A stretch of DNA of 64,000 bases from Pyrus communis. Lineage: Eukaryota > Streptophyta > Magnoliopsida > Rosales > Rosaceae. Within the stretch, counting starts at the first letter, position 1; every line of letters starts with the position of its first letter. A program made the position numbers and the translations under genes. Where the stretch lies: assembly GCF_963583255.1 (NCBI RefSeq), contig NC_084806.1:11434817-11498816 (forward strand), given 5' to 3'. This document shows positions 47,330-59,336 of this stretch, piece by piece. Under the pieces are notes generated by a model. That model ran no database searches, had not been told where the DNA came from, and was given only the letters and a program-made list of their open reading frames with translations.

Positions 47330-49270
47330 TAAAGCATGGAGTTCATTGAAATATAGTGAAAGTTTTTATCTCTATATATAAAGCTCCCTTGATATTACTC
47401 ATTTGTGTTATAACATGCATATTTATTTATTTCTACTATTTTATTAGACTCTGATGTATTAAATTAACAATATTATTCTTACCATTTAAATTTATCACAA
47501 TTTTATATCACCTAATGTGACAGGTGAGGTTGACAACCAAGTCAATTAAAAAGAATTTTATGGCAGTTGAGGTAGATAATCACATAAATGAAATTTGAGG
47601 TAGATAATCATATAAATAAAAAATTTCAATTTTTCATTAATAAAAAATTTAAGAAATAATTCAAACCCTAAATTTTAGGTGTCGTTAGTTTATCTTCCTC
47701 CCTCACCTCTTTCTTTTGTCAACCTGCTTCTCAAGATTGGTTTTGTTTTTTTCTCCCAAATATCGTTGATCTACATGTCCATAGAATTAAATCTTCTAAC
47801 TCATGATTAATTTATTCAGGTTATACCATTCGTCGATGTTGATGAATTATCCATATCCTTTGTTGACAACTAATTGGGTTAGAACTTGAAAAATTTGACA
47901 ATCTGCTGAGAAGCGCTCATTAGCGGCGGTTAATCAATGCGATGCTTGACAGTTTGAGAACTTCTAACCATATAATCTCTGAAATAGTTACCATCAGTTC
48001 ATTCGCCGGAGAAGGATGGGTTGCAGCTTTGATAGTCAGGAGGTTGAAGAAGCGATGTGAATGTGGACAGAGGAAAGGGAGGATGAGGCTACATGGAGGG
48101 AGGCATGAAAATGTACAAAACTAGGGTTTTAAATTTGAGATTTTGATGTGATTATCCACCTTATTTTTCACAATATTTTTTATAATTGATATGGCTTACA
48201 CACCTCAATTGCCACATAAGATGGTATAAAAGTATGGTATGTTTAGATAGGAAGAATAGCATTACTCATATTAAATATGACGTGACATGCGAATTTATGG
48301 CACCTCATGTTGATACGTCTATCACACAAAAAAAATTTCTCTTCCTTTTCCACCCTTCCTTCTGTGTTACTTGGAGTCCCACATGGTCGATCATTGGTTG
48401 GCCAATCTCTTGCCTCATCAGTTTATATTAGATAGATGATACATATGATTGTTGATTGAGAAGGTACACTATACCCTATACCCTGACTCTATACAAAAAC
48501 ATTAATCTTATAAAAGGAGTCGCAACTTAATACTACAGTCCAGTGGTATTCCTTTTCACTTATAAATGAAAGAAAAAAAAAAGATTATAAAAGGACTCTA
48601 GAGTTTTGCCAAGGAGAGGATAAATTTTTGTATGGCTGAGTCTCGATTCTTTTTATGCCTTAAAGACATAAAACTTTTATAATTTATTTGGTGAATGCCA
48701 AATACGACAAGTGAGATAATCTTTAGTTAATGACTCAACTAAAATCTAGAAGCCTAAGTCTAAAAACTAATCTTAATCTAAATGATTAAGTTGCAGTAAA
48801 ATCAATGAGGCCGGAATCACTTGACTTTACCTCGGACTAGAATAGCAACTTGATTATGAAAAAGCACTTCAATTGGGATTTACAAGGTCTTAAACTAACA
48901 TTTTCGCAACCTAAATACTCTGAGGTTTGAATTCGAAAATGGATTGCCGTACGTAGGTTCAATTTGAAGAAAGTTAAGGTTTCATCATAAAATTAATTAG
49001 CAATATAAGGAGCAGTCTAATTATTTATAAGCACATACAAGGGAGGTCCCTTCTCCAATCAATGTCTAGATCCCCTCACCAATAGGGTTTATATCTCTAG
49101 GTAGATGTCTACTTTGATGAATCATTTGTTTTATACAATAAAACCAATTGACAATACGAGAAGGAGCCCAACTACTTATAAGTTATAAGCACATGTGTGG
49201 TCGCTTATCCCATTAATGTGGGATTGCATTCTCAGCACACCCCTTTACATGTGACGATTTTTCAAGCCTA
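47330..49270. other. Non-coding left part of unit B
   Basis: Colinear with 37920-39815 of unit A. No gene is supported. It includes the truncated SINE head at about 48525 and half of the split LTR relic. Confidence 0.5.
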
Positions 49271-49284
49271 CACTAGTAGAAAAC

Positions 49285-49480
49285 ACAAAACGTCGCGCAA
49301 AAGGCATTTGCGCGATGGAACTTTGCGCGACTAAGGATGGCGTCGCGCAAAACAGCTTTGCACGATGCATCAGCTCCTGCGCCGCGCAAAGGTGTTTTGC
49401 GCAGTGCCAACCTTAGTTGCGCAAAGTTCCGTCGCGCAAATGACTTTTGCGCGACATTTTGTGCGTCGCGCAAGATCTTG
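49285..49480. repeat. Left subterminal repeats of the CACTA element
   Basis: About ten copies of GTCGCGCAAA or its reverse complement TTTGCGCGAC, spaced 15-35 bp apart. They probably bind the element's TNPA-like protein (inference from En/Spm). Confidence 0.8.
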
Positions 49481-49529
49481 GCACCAAACAAAGAATACTT
49501 TACCCTTTTTTTGCCAACTTTGCGTGACG

Positions 49530-51880
49530 TAGGCTTAAGGAGTGTAGCTGTAAAAAAATCATCAAAATCGGAGTTAATATAACCATTAAATTGTAATTTT
49601 TCGTTATAACCGACGAAATTTTTTGTCCTATTACTTGATCTCTGAATATTTGTTTTTTACGATTTTTGGCGTATGCGATCTCGAAGTATATACAAACAAG
49701 TTTGACGGTTGGATCATTGAATCTAATTTCGTACCCCCATCAAATTCAAAGGTATATGTATTTAGTAAGTAGCTAGATTTTAATTTATTTATTTTGTACT
49801 GCGTCGCGCAAAGTCCCTTTTTATTATTTTTTTCCTTTTCTTTTAGGGTTCTTGCATTGCCTTTTTCTTTTGAGGTATCCACTTGTGTAAATATTTTAAA
49901 TTGACGATCAAATCAGCTCATTGTATTCATATAGGGTTAAAGACTGCAGCTGTAAAAAATCATCAAAATCAATATTTTAAATTGACGATCAAATCAGCTC
50001 ATTGTATTCATATAGGGTTAAAGACTGCAGCTGTAAAAAATCATCAAAATCGGAGTTAAAATAACCGTTAAATCGTGATTTTTTGTATATAACCGTCGAA
50101 AAGTTTTGTCCCATTATTTGATCTCTACACGTTTTTTTTTTTTTTTGCGATTTTTGGCGTATGCGATCTCAAAGCATATACAAACAAGTTTGACGGTTGG
50201 ATCGTTGAAACTTGTTTCGTACAATGCGTATCCCATCAAAACATTAGATTCACTAACACTTGGAGTATATTTATACTTTCATCAAGTATAACATAAGATT
50301 TTGTGGTATCCACTTGTGTAAATATTTGAAATCGACGATCGAATGAGTTTCTTGCATTCATATAAGATCAAGGAGTGTAGCTGTAAAAAATCATCAAAAT
50401 CGAAGTTAATATAACCGTTAAATCGTGATTTTTCGTTTATAGCCGTCGAAAAGGTTTGTCCCGTTGTTTGATCTCTACATGTTTGTTTTTTACAATTTTT
50501 GGCGTATGGGATCTCAAAGCATATACAAACAAGTTTGACGGTTGGATCGTTGAAACTAGTTTCGTACAATGCGTATCCCATGAAAACATTAGATTCACTA
50601 GCACGTGGAGTTTATTTATACTTTCATTAAGTATAACATAATATTTTGTGGTATCCACTTTTGTAAATATTTTAAATTGAAGATCGAATCAGTTTGTTGT
50701 ATTCATATAAGGTCAATGAGTGTTGTTGTAAAAAATCATCAAAATCGGAGTTAATATAACCGTTAAATCGTGATTTTTCGTTTATAGCCGTTGAAAAGGT
50801 TTGTCCCGTTACTTAATCTCTGCATGTTTGTTTTTTGCGATTTTTGGCGTATGGGATCTCCAAGTATATACAAACCAGTTTGACGGTTGGATCTTTGAAA
50901 TTAGTTTTGTACAATGCGTTTCCTATCAAATTCAATGGTATATGTATTTACTAAGTAGATTTTAATTAATTTATTTTGTACTTATAAGCAAAACGGGTAA
51001 TAAAAAAATAAAAAAAAAATAAAAAAAAGGACTTTGCGTGACGTAGGTACAACTGCATCGCGCAAAATAGGCTTGTGCGATGTAATTGTACCTACGTCGC
51101 GAAAAGTCCTTTTTTTTTTTTTGGCCTTTTCCTTTTCTTTTGGGGTTCTTGCATTGTCTTTTTCTTTTGTGGTATCCACTTGTGTAAATGTTTGAAATTG
51201 ACGATCGAATCAGTTCATTGCATTCATATAAGATCAAGGAGTGTAGCTGTAAAAAATCATCAAAATCGAAGTTAATGTAACCGTTAAATCGTGATTTTTC
51301 TTTTTTGGCCTTTTCCTTTTCTTTTGGGGTTCTTGCATTGCCTTTTTCTTTTGTGGTATCCACTTATGTAAATGTTTTAAATTGACGATCGAATCAGTTC
51401 ATTGTATTCATATAGGGTTAAATAGTGTAGCTGTAAAAAATCATCAAAATCGGAGTTAATATAACCGTTAAATTGTGATTTTTCGTTTATAGTCGTCGAA
51501 AAGGTTTGTCCTGTTATTTGATCTCTACACGTTTTTTTTTGTGATTTTTGGCGTATGCGATCTCGAAGCATATACAAACAAGTTTAACGGTTGGATCTTT
51601 GAAACTAGTTTCGTACTTTGCGTATCCCATCAAAACATTAGATTCACTAACACTTGGAATTTATTTATACTTTCATCAAGTATAACATAAGATTTTGTGG
51701 TATCCACTTGTGTAAATATTTGAAATCGACGATCGAATGAGTTTCTTGCATTCATACAAGATGAAGGAGTGTAGCTGTAAAAAATCATCAAAATCAGAGT
51801 TAATATAACCGTTAAATCATGATTTTTCGTTTATAGCCGTCGAAAAGGTTTGTCCCGTTGTTTGATCCCACGTAATTCGC
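49530..51880. repeat. Tandem repeats of about 348 bp inside the CACTA element
   Basis: The marker GTAGCTGTAAAAAATCATCA recurs at about 49537, 49935, 50025, 50373, 50721, 51240, 51428 and 51771, most often 343-348 bp apart. Other fixed phrases are GTTTGACGGTTGGATC and TTTTTGGCGTATGCGATCTC. Some units are truncated, and two carry GCGCGACG-type motifs (49800, 51035-51110). Non-coding. Confidence 0.85.
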
Positions 51881-52230
51881 CAAAAAAAATGCTGATTGAC
51901 CCTAAATTCTAATTCAAATTATAACACTTAAGAAATTGAATAATATATATGTAAAAAAAATTTATTGTGGGTTTTTATTAGAAAAATATATTATTGTGGG
52001 GTTTATGTAAAAAAATTTTGAATTTGAAAAGAGTAAAGTCATATTTTCAGTAATTTTTATAATAATTGGAAAAAAAAAAATTACCTTGCGCGACGCCTTA
52101 ACATGACCGTCGCGCAAAAGCACTTTGCGCGACGTCAAATTGTATACCTATGTTGTGCAAGTTATGATAATTTTGGCGGTCAAATAGAGAAAAATAGGCG
52201 CATTTTTTAAATTTTCCTAAGTTTGGACCT

Positions 52231-52500
52231 CTTCCCTCTTTCCCTCTTTCCCTCTTTCCCTCTTTCCCTCTTTCCCATATAATTAATAGACCATTTTTCC
52301 TCTATCCCTCATTCCCGTAAAACCCTGTTTCCCTCTTTCCCTTTTTCCCTCTTTATTTCCCTCTTTCCCATACTCTCGTATAAACCTCTTTCCCTCTTCC
52401 CTTTTTCCCCCTTTCTTTCCCTCTTTCCCTCCCGTATAAACCTTTTTCCCTCTTCCCTTTTTCCCTATTTCTTTCCCTCTTTCCCTCCCGTATAAACCTT
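52231..52500. repeat. CCCTCTTT-type minisatellite upstream of the transposase gene
   Basis: A pyrimidine-only stretch built from TTTCCCTC units with longer-range repeats of about 70 bp around CCCGTATAAACCT. It lies just before the likely transposase leader and may be the element's promoter or 5' UTR. Confidence 0.8.
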
Positions 52501-53148
52501 TATTGAATCCGAATTTGGTTTTTAAGACTCATCTTTCTCCCTCTTGTTCGCAAGGCATCGACGCCAAACTCGAAGCCGACGCGAATTAAGTCCCAAAATC
52601 AAGGTGAGGGTTTCTGATTTTCGATGGGTTTTTGTTATTTAGGGTTTAGGCTCAAATTGCATGTTGGGTTTTTGTCAAATTGCTTTTTTCGTGATGTGAT
52701 TTGAGCATTGTTGAAATGAAACTGCAGTATTCTAATGTTTTTAGTCCAATGGGTTTTTGTCAATTTCCCCTGTTAGTTGGTTGGATGATGGATTGCAAAA
52801 TGCTTGCCACTGCAATTTGGAATTTCCATTTCTTGTTCTATTTTAATTTTTATAATAGTTTGATTAGTTTAACCATATCAGTAATTTAAGTTCTGCTTTT
52901 TAAATGGGTTAATGGGTTTCCTACTTTGCTTGATATCAAAGTTCTTAACTACATAACTAGATCACCAAAAGTAAGACTTGAATTTGAGTCTTCATCCCTC
53001 ATACAGAAAAATGACTTAAATTTGACCTTTTTCTGTAGATTAATGTCATCTGTAATAAGGTAAACTTATGTGCTTTAGCTTTTCGTTCTGATTCTTCATA
53101 TTGGCGAAGATATTGTTTCTTCTTTGTCGTCATCCTCTTTTTGTATTA

Positions 53149-53332
53149 CCTTTTTCCTTGAAATAAAATGAAGTATCAACTCTAGGACAAGTAAAAGTTG
53201 GTGCTTGCCAGTGATATCTCTGGATAGTAGCTGACAAGTATCACCTTTTCCCTTGAAATAAAATGAAGTATCAACTCTAGGACAAGTAAAAGTTGGTGCT
53301 TGCCAGTGATATCTCTGGACAGTAGCTGACAA
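53149..53332. repeat. 95-bp direct tandem duplication
   Basis: Two nearly identical 95-bp copies containing CTTGAAATAAAATGAAGTAT and ATATCTCTGGA, back to back, within the 5' intronic or leader part of the CACTA transposase gene. Confidence 0.9.
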
Positions 53333-53628
53333 GAAGTGAATCACCAGACACTGGCAAATTGCAAATGAATAATATCAGCCATACAACAGACACATTTATT
53401 TTGTGTATCTAATTGTTGATCCACACACATATACACAAGCACATACAATAATTTTTTGTGATCAGGGTTGTTCATAAGGTTGTTGCATATAATTTGTTAC
53501 TTGCTCAATCTAAATATACATTGCCCGTACTTGTTTTGAAATTAAGAGTGTTGGTAACCTACATATTACTTTGGATGCTAATTGATTAGTTTCTAATGTT
53601 ATAATTTTATGATTCAAAAAGTGTATAG

Positions 53629-55950
53629 ATGTCGCATTTGATCACTCATCATCGGAGCTTGACCAATGCGCCTCCCACATTATCAGCATCTACTGCTCCA
53701 GGCGTGAGTGCTCTATTGAATGGGGAGCCTACACCCCTTACTGAGGCTACTCCTATGGTGTCCCAAGTGCTTGTCTCATCGACGTCATCAGTATCTGTTC
53801 ACCCGCTCAGTGCACGGCGGCCTCACCGACGCCGCCGTGAGCTGGACCCTTCTGATCACACTTCCGAAGCATCCAGAGTCGAGGGTGAGGCCTCCCATCC
53901 AGGTAGTTTTTTTTCTAATTCTTGATGACTACGTTGTATTTTTTTTTTTTTCATTTTAAAATTATTATTTTTATGATGCTAAAAATTTGCTGGATTGTGA
54001 AAATGTGTTATGGGTTGTGAATTATTGTTATTTTACTGTTTTAAGGTTTTGGGAAATGCTATACTATTAGGGGAAGTTGTGTTAAATTTTTTGTGCAAAT
54101 TTAAGCTTTGGGTTTTCACCATTTAAGTATTTTTGGCCAGCTAAAAAAAAAAACTAGGGGGCCTAGTCGAATGCTGAAGCCGGCACAGAGTGTACGTCTG
54201 ACTGGCTCCAAGATCAAGATTGAGTATGACCCACTACATCGTGGAACGGCTACATCACAACAACATAGCATCGTCGCTAGTAGCTGTGGTGTTGTTATTA
54301 AACAAATTGTCCTATGCAGTGGGAGAAGTGGGAAGAAATTCCAGATTGGACGAAGGATTTGGTGCGAGACAAGTTGTCGATTAGTATATTAATTTTTAAC
54401 CTTTAACTACTTGGTTCTGCATAAAAATATTGTTCTTCTTGATGTTCTGTATATTCATTTTGACTCACTGGATTACTTAGGTATGTATCGAATCTGGTAA
54501 TGAAATTAAATCATCCAACTCTTTTATCTGGTTATTTAATTCATTTTGATCTATTTCATCAATTTTTGAAATTAACTCTTCTGTTTCTTTTTCAAATTCA
54601 TAAGCTAATCTTATTGATTCTTGTTTATTATAATCTTGTACTTTATGCCATGTCCGAGTTGCTTGTTCATGAATGTCATTGGGTTCATAAATTATTTTTC
54701 CGATTCTTGCATTCTTTTCTTCATCTAAATAAACAAATTCGGATTCAATGTCATTCTTTTCTTTATTGTTTTTCATATTCGTAGGTAATTTTTGATCTTA
54801 ATGATATATCCCCCGAGGTCAAGGCCTACTTAGACGAGACCTTAGCAATCCGGTACAAACATTGGAAGAACTATCTTCACACGCATTTTAAGCTATGGGA
54901 TACTCCGGAGATTGCTCGCCTACATGGTTGCCCAAGCGAGTTGAAGGACCAGCCAGAGGATTGGGAATGGCTCTGCAAACATTTTACGGACCCAAAATTT
55001 GTGGTATGTACATAATATTTGAATAATAATTTATTATTGTTTTAGTTATTTTTTAAAGCTTTTTTTTATTAATTTATTTCAAATAGTCGCATTAACATGT
55101 ATATTGTGTGTTTAACAGAAGAAATTTGTTGTTGGCTAGATAGCTCGGGAGTCAAAGACACTTTTCCACCATTTCGGTTCGAAGCCCTTTTCATATAGGT
55201 TTCAGACACGACGTCAGGTAAAAGTATATTAATTTAGAAATTTTATACAATTTATTTATTATTATTGATTAATAAAATTTTCTTAATGTTTTTTTTCTTT
55301 CTTCAGGAGGGTTCTAAGTTCCCAGAGATCGACATGTTCGAGGACGTTTACGCTCGACCTGGAGATGAGACCGCTGGGCATCTTCATGTAAGTATATGTA
55401 ATTGTTATTATTCTTATATGTATGAATCGTTCAAATATTATTTATATATATGTTTTTCTTTATTATTACAGGCTCTTATGGTGGAAAAAACACTATTGTT
55501 CTCCAAGAAGCAACATCGCAGCTTCCCCCGGAGATCCCAATTGAGGACGTCACGGTACCTGAGGATGCAGGTTTTCAGATCCTGACTGATGTCCTGGATC
55601 AGAACTTCGGTCGTCGTCACGGCAAGGTTGTTCGGTGTATGGGGAAAGCACGACTTCGTGAGACTGGTGCATCTTCTTCCAAATCGAACACCACAGAGGT
55701 CGATTCATTGAAGGAGGAAGTGATAACCCTAAAGGGTCAACTTGAGGTCCAGGGCGAGTAGATGAGGGCCCAGGGCGAGCATATGAAGGAGCAGATAAGG
55801 GTCCAGGGCGAGCAGCTGCATACTTATGCCGGGCAGGTGAGAGATCTTATACGAGCCATACAGATGACCGGCCTCCAAATCTCGCTACCAATACCTGATC
55901 TTGCTACACATTCAACCTCCGAGCCACTTCACCCTGCCGATACCCAGTAG
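53629..55950 (+). pseudogene. CACTA element protein, Transposase_24 (Ptta/En/Spm) type, decayed
   Basis: Exon-like blocks in order: 53629-53902 (MSHLITHHRSLTNAPPTLSA, Ser/Pro-rich); about 54150-54395 (RGPSRMLKP, IKIEYDPLHRGTATSQQHSI, then in another frame CPMQWEKWEEIPDWTKDLVR); 54785-55003 (VIFDLNDISPEVKAYLDETL, KLWDTPEIARLHGCPSELKD); 55119-55217 (ESKTLFHHFGSKPFSYRFQT); 55307-55387 (EGSKFPEIDMFEDVYARPGD); and 55472-55761, continuing to 55950 (ATSQLPPEIPIEDVTVPEDA, LDQNFGRRHGK, coiled-coil-like QGEQ repeats). This order is that of plant En/Spm-associated TNPA-like proteins, which bind subterminal repeats. A frameshift near 54295, a TAG at about 55137, a shift near 55485 and a TAG at 55759 break it. 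Confidence 0.78.
54477..54776 (-). other. Unrecognised 99-codon charged ORF, antisense in a transposase intron
   Basis: An ORF opening MKNNKEKNDIESEFVYLDEE, with HEQATRTWHKVQDYNKQESI and a Glu/Asp/Lys-rich, heptad-like tail (ETEELISKIDEIDQNELNNQ). It lies on the opposite strand, wholly inside the gap between two transposase exon blocks. Composition is strongly protein-like (acidic, helical, coiled-coil potential), unlike the chance ORFs around it. I do not recognise the family. It may be a fragment of another element captured in the intron. No start context or promoter evidence is available. Confidence 0.35.
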
Positions 55951-56119
55951 CCACTTCACCTAGAAGATTACTTGTAGTTTTTTCTTTTTTATTTGGACAT
56001 CTTGTATGTACATTTTCATATATTGTATAATTAAATACTTTTCCTTGGTTAATTAATTATTATTTATAATTTAATTACAATATTATTAAAAATTAAGAAA
56101 GTAATATTTTTTACCAAAA

Positions 56120-56597
56120 CCAAAAATCCACTTTGCCCGACATACAATACGTCGTGCAAAGCATGTTCCTAAGTTGCGCAAAGTATCTTTGCACAACTTC
56201 GAAACATGCGTTGCGCAAAGACACTTTGCGCGACCATAGTCTACGTCACGCAAAGTAAGTCGCACAAAGGTCTTGCGCGACGAAGAGGTTACATGTGTCG
56301 CGCAAGGATACTTGCGCGACGTAGGTTGAGTCGCGCAAAATATGTCGCGCAAAGTGGCTTTGCGCGACGAAGGGTTTACATGTGTCGCGCAAAGACACTT
56401 GCGCGACGTATGTTAAGTTGCGCAAACTTCGTCGCACAAAGTGTCTTTGCGCGACGAAGGGGTTACATGCGTCGCGCAAAGCCTTCTGTCACTGCCTTGC
56501 CGTGACAGTTTGTGCGCGACGAAGGTTTGTTGGGCAAAGTTTTGCGCGACGTTTTTGGACTTTGCGCGACGAATGACCTGCGTTGCGCAAAGTGTTC
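56120..56597. repeat. Right subterminal repeats of the CACTA element
   Basis: About 25 copies of TTTGCGCGACG or CGTCGCGCAAAG, often as pairs with the two halves inverted. The layout mirrors the left end but is denser and longer (about 480 bp). Confidence 0.85.
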
Positions 56598-56612
56598 TTT
56601 GTACTAGTGCTA

Positions 56613-59071
56613 GTATGTGGACAACACAAATGGGGGTGACGTGGAATGCATGCGGCCATGGAGCGTCACATGTGAGACAACATGCTCTAATACCATAAAG
56701 GAAGTTGGAGTTCTAGCATAAACCAATTGGCACTATGAGGAGGAGTTAGCCAAACTACTTATAAGCACATGAAGGTTCATTTTCCTACCAATTTATTATT
56801 GTCAACAAAATTCTCATTCAGGCTCAAGCAACGAGGACATGCGAATACATGAGCTTAGATGCAAAGGATGAACAACACTTCATTAGAGCAACAAGCCCTT
56901 TGTCATTTTATGATATTAACCATGTTACAATCACTCGTATGATTACACAACCAATTAATCTTATGGTTTACCGTTAAACACACACGCTCACCATATCAGT
57001 TTATGATGTGAAACCGTTGATGGTTGCCATTTGCCAAAAGAGAAGCTACTGGCTACATATGCTCCACGACATGTCTCAACTGTAATTAAAGAGTCACCCA
57101 AATATGTGCTAAACCCTACCAGCTGTAGGTTGTCACCATGTTTTGGTATATGAATCTTTTTCTCTTTGACAGTCCAACGATGCAGCTATTTGCTCGTTAT
57201 GTCTGTTGAAAGGGAATGTTGTGATTGTGGTGTCTCAGTTAGTCACGGTCTCAACTCAAAAGATCAACCCACTTCCCCTTAACTTCACTTCCTAAACATC
57301 CCAACAAATTAATGCAACAAAAGAAAGCACTCCCCACCAACTTGGAATTTTCCAATCTTTCTAATTATCTCCTAACTAAAGTAGTTCAGTGACATTTTGA
57401 TGGTGTCCCCAAGTTGGTAACACACACACCTTCCTCATCTCTATGTATGTACGACTCTCATTGAGATATTGTTCATAGGGCCAATCTGATTTGGATCTAT
57501 GTTAGCTGGATAATAGTAGATCATTTTCTCATAGGTCCACATGGATTTAAGTATAATAAAAAATCTTGTCGTTTCATGCTTTCTACTTATAAGATAAGGT
57601 TTGAGAACATTTCAATTGCTAATTGTATACATGGTAGTGAGACATGATTAGACGCGTGAAGTGTGAAATGTGATTGTGATGTTCTTGGGGAACTTGGCAA
57701 TGAGAACACAATGTCACAGTATCTTTGGAGTGAAGGAGTTATCTACACTATGAAATGTCATCGTAGCATTGAAATCAATAATACAATTATTGTGTATTAT
57801 AATTTTTCTCACAAGACATTATATTACTAGTTTGGGATACTACAATGGTATTTCTCCATTTGGAGAAGCCAACTTGGTCAACTGGAGTGACCAAAATTTC
57901 AAAAGTTTCATTATTTAAGAAAAGCTTTCAGTCGTCGTATGATATTACTAATTAATGAATGTGTTATAATATGAGTTACACCATCAAAGTTGATATTTTC
58001 ATATGAGTGGGATAACAAACGTTCACACCAAAAACTTTCTAAAGCAAAATCGTAGCACATACGGGGCATCTAACTGCAACAGGAATCTCAACTGTTCTAC
58101 TTAGAACTAGTTTGAACAAGAGGGATAATCATTAATGGGAGGCAAAATTTATCCGATGAGGGCTTTTAAGGTGAGAAGATACACGCTGTTAGTGCAGGTG
58201 GCATGGAGGTGATGTGAAGGTACAAGTGGACCCTGCGACTTACCATTTGGAAGGCTTGAAGCTAGTTTATAAGGAGTGGATGTTAAAATATTCCAAGACA
58301 AGTGCTTGAGATCTTAAGCCACTAAATTAGGGTTTGGAATTGAAGGAAGAGTCATAATTTGTTCGTGAAAGTAGCAAAGCTATAGATATTGGTCATGGGA
58401 AGCTTGGGCAGGAGACTTTCCAAGTGGAAAAGAATGGTGAGGCAACAAAAAGGGAAGCTCTATATTACTAGGGTTTGGATTTCTATGCTTCTTGGTTGGC
58501 ACAAGTAAGCTTGATCGTTCGGGCCATGCATTGCATGCAGTCCCATAATATGTATGCGTAAAATTAGTACGTTATATATCGATCCTTAGGTGTTGATATG
58601 TGAAGAAGCATGTATGTTAGATTGTGAGAAATTATCCAATGTAATCAGAGATGTATTCCACTATTCTTATCTCTTATCACGTGACATGATCATTCAATGA
58701 GAGTATAGAAAAAGAAAATGAGGGATATGTTTTTGGTTGCATGGTGAATTTCTTAATTAAGAAGAGGTTCTACTATATCTTTGACGCACTCTATTAATGT
58801 TTTTCCTTAGTTAAAAGTGTGAGATGTTTATAGTGATCAACTTAGTTTATCGAGAATAATATTTTTGTGTAAGTGCAAATTTTAAGTTGTAAATATTGTT
58901 TTGAGTATGTTTTTTTTTGTGTTTCCTATAATATAGCACAAGATGGGAACATGATCTAACAAGGTGGATTTTGTGGTGTTGATCAGCAACTATATAAAAT
59001 TACAAAGTACGAGAAATCCAATCGTGAAGTATTTATATATGTACCTACTCAATCATACAGTCTTATATATT

Positions 59072-59106
<35 letters not shown>

Positions 59107-59320
59107 TATATGCATGTATAAATCTTGTACATATCTTGTAAATAAGTTTTAAGGAATCCATCCAAAAGCTCCCTGAAATTCTGGAAGAGAAATGGTTTAA
59201 TTTGTTAAGCCATCTATATCCTTAACATACATAGATAATATAAATATATAAATATACATAGCTAGACACACACATATATAGTATAATTAGTTAATTCAGT
59301 GGACAAATTACAGCCTATAA
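56613..59320. other. Non-coding part of unit B right of the CACTA element
   Basis: Colinear with 39820-42240 of unit A, except for about 278 bp at 58019-58296. A perfect TA run of about 14 units lies at 59077-59107, where unit A has a CA run. No gene is supported. Confidence 0.55.
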
Positions 59321-59336
59321 TAATGGCGGAAAGAGG

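Larger units (their letters stand above)
49271..56609 (+). mobile_element. CACTA (En/Spm-like) DNA transposon, 7.3 kb
   Basis: Begins CACTAGTAGAAAAC and ends GTACTAGTG, the inverted CACTA termini that name the superfamily. It is flanked by CTA on both sides (49268-49270 and 56610-56612). Unit A shows the empty site as a single CTA (AAGCCTAGTATGTGG near 39820). Both ends are dense in TTTGCGCGACG-type motifs in both orientations, as expected of subterminal transposase-binding repeats. It carries a decayed Transposase_24-type gene on the plus strand (53629-55950). I see no TNPD-type transposase, so it is non-autonomous. Large tandem repeats fill its left third. Confidence 0.93.

Noticed and set aside
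49285..49480. A CRISPR-like array of short regularly spaced repeats
   Set aside because: The motifs occur in both orientations at irregular spacing within CACTA termini of a plant nuclear sequence.
49273..49582. Ala/Arg-rich ORFs at the CACTA ends, also at 56086-56698
   Set aside because: They arise from the GCGCGACG subterminal motifs. There is no protein family and frames differ between ends.
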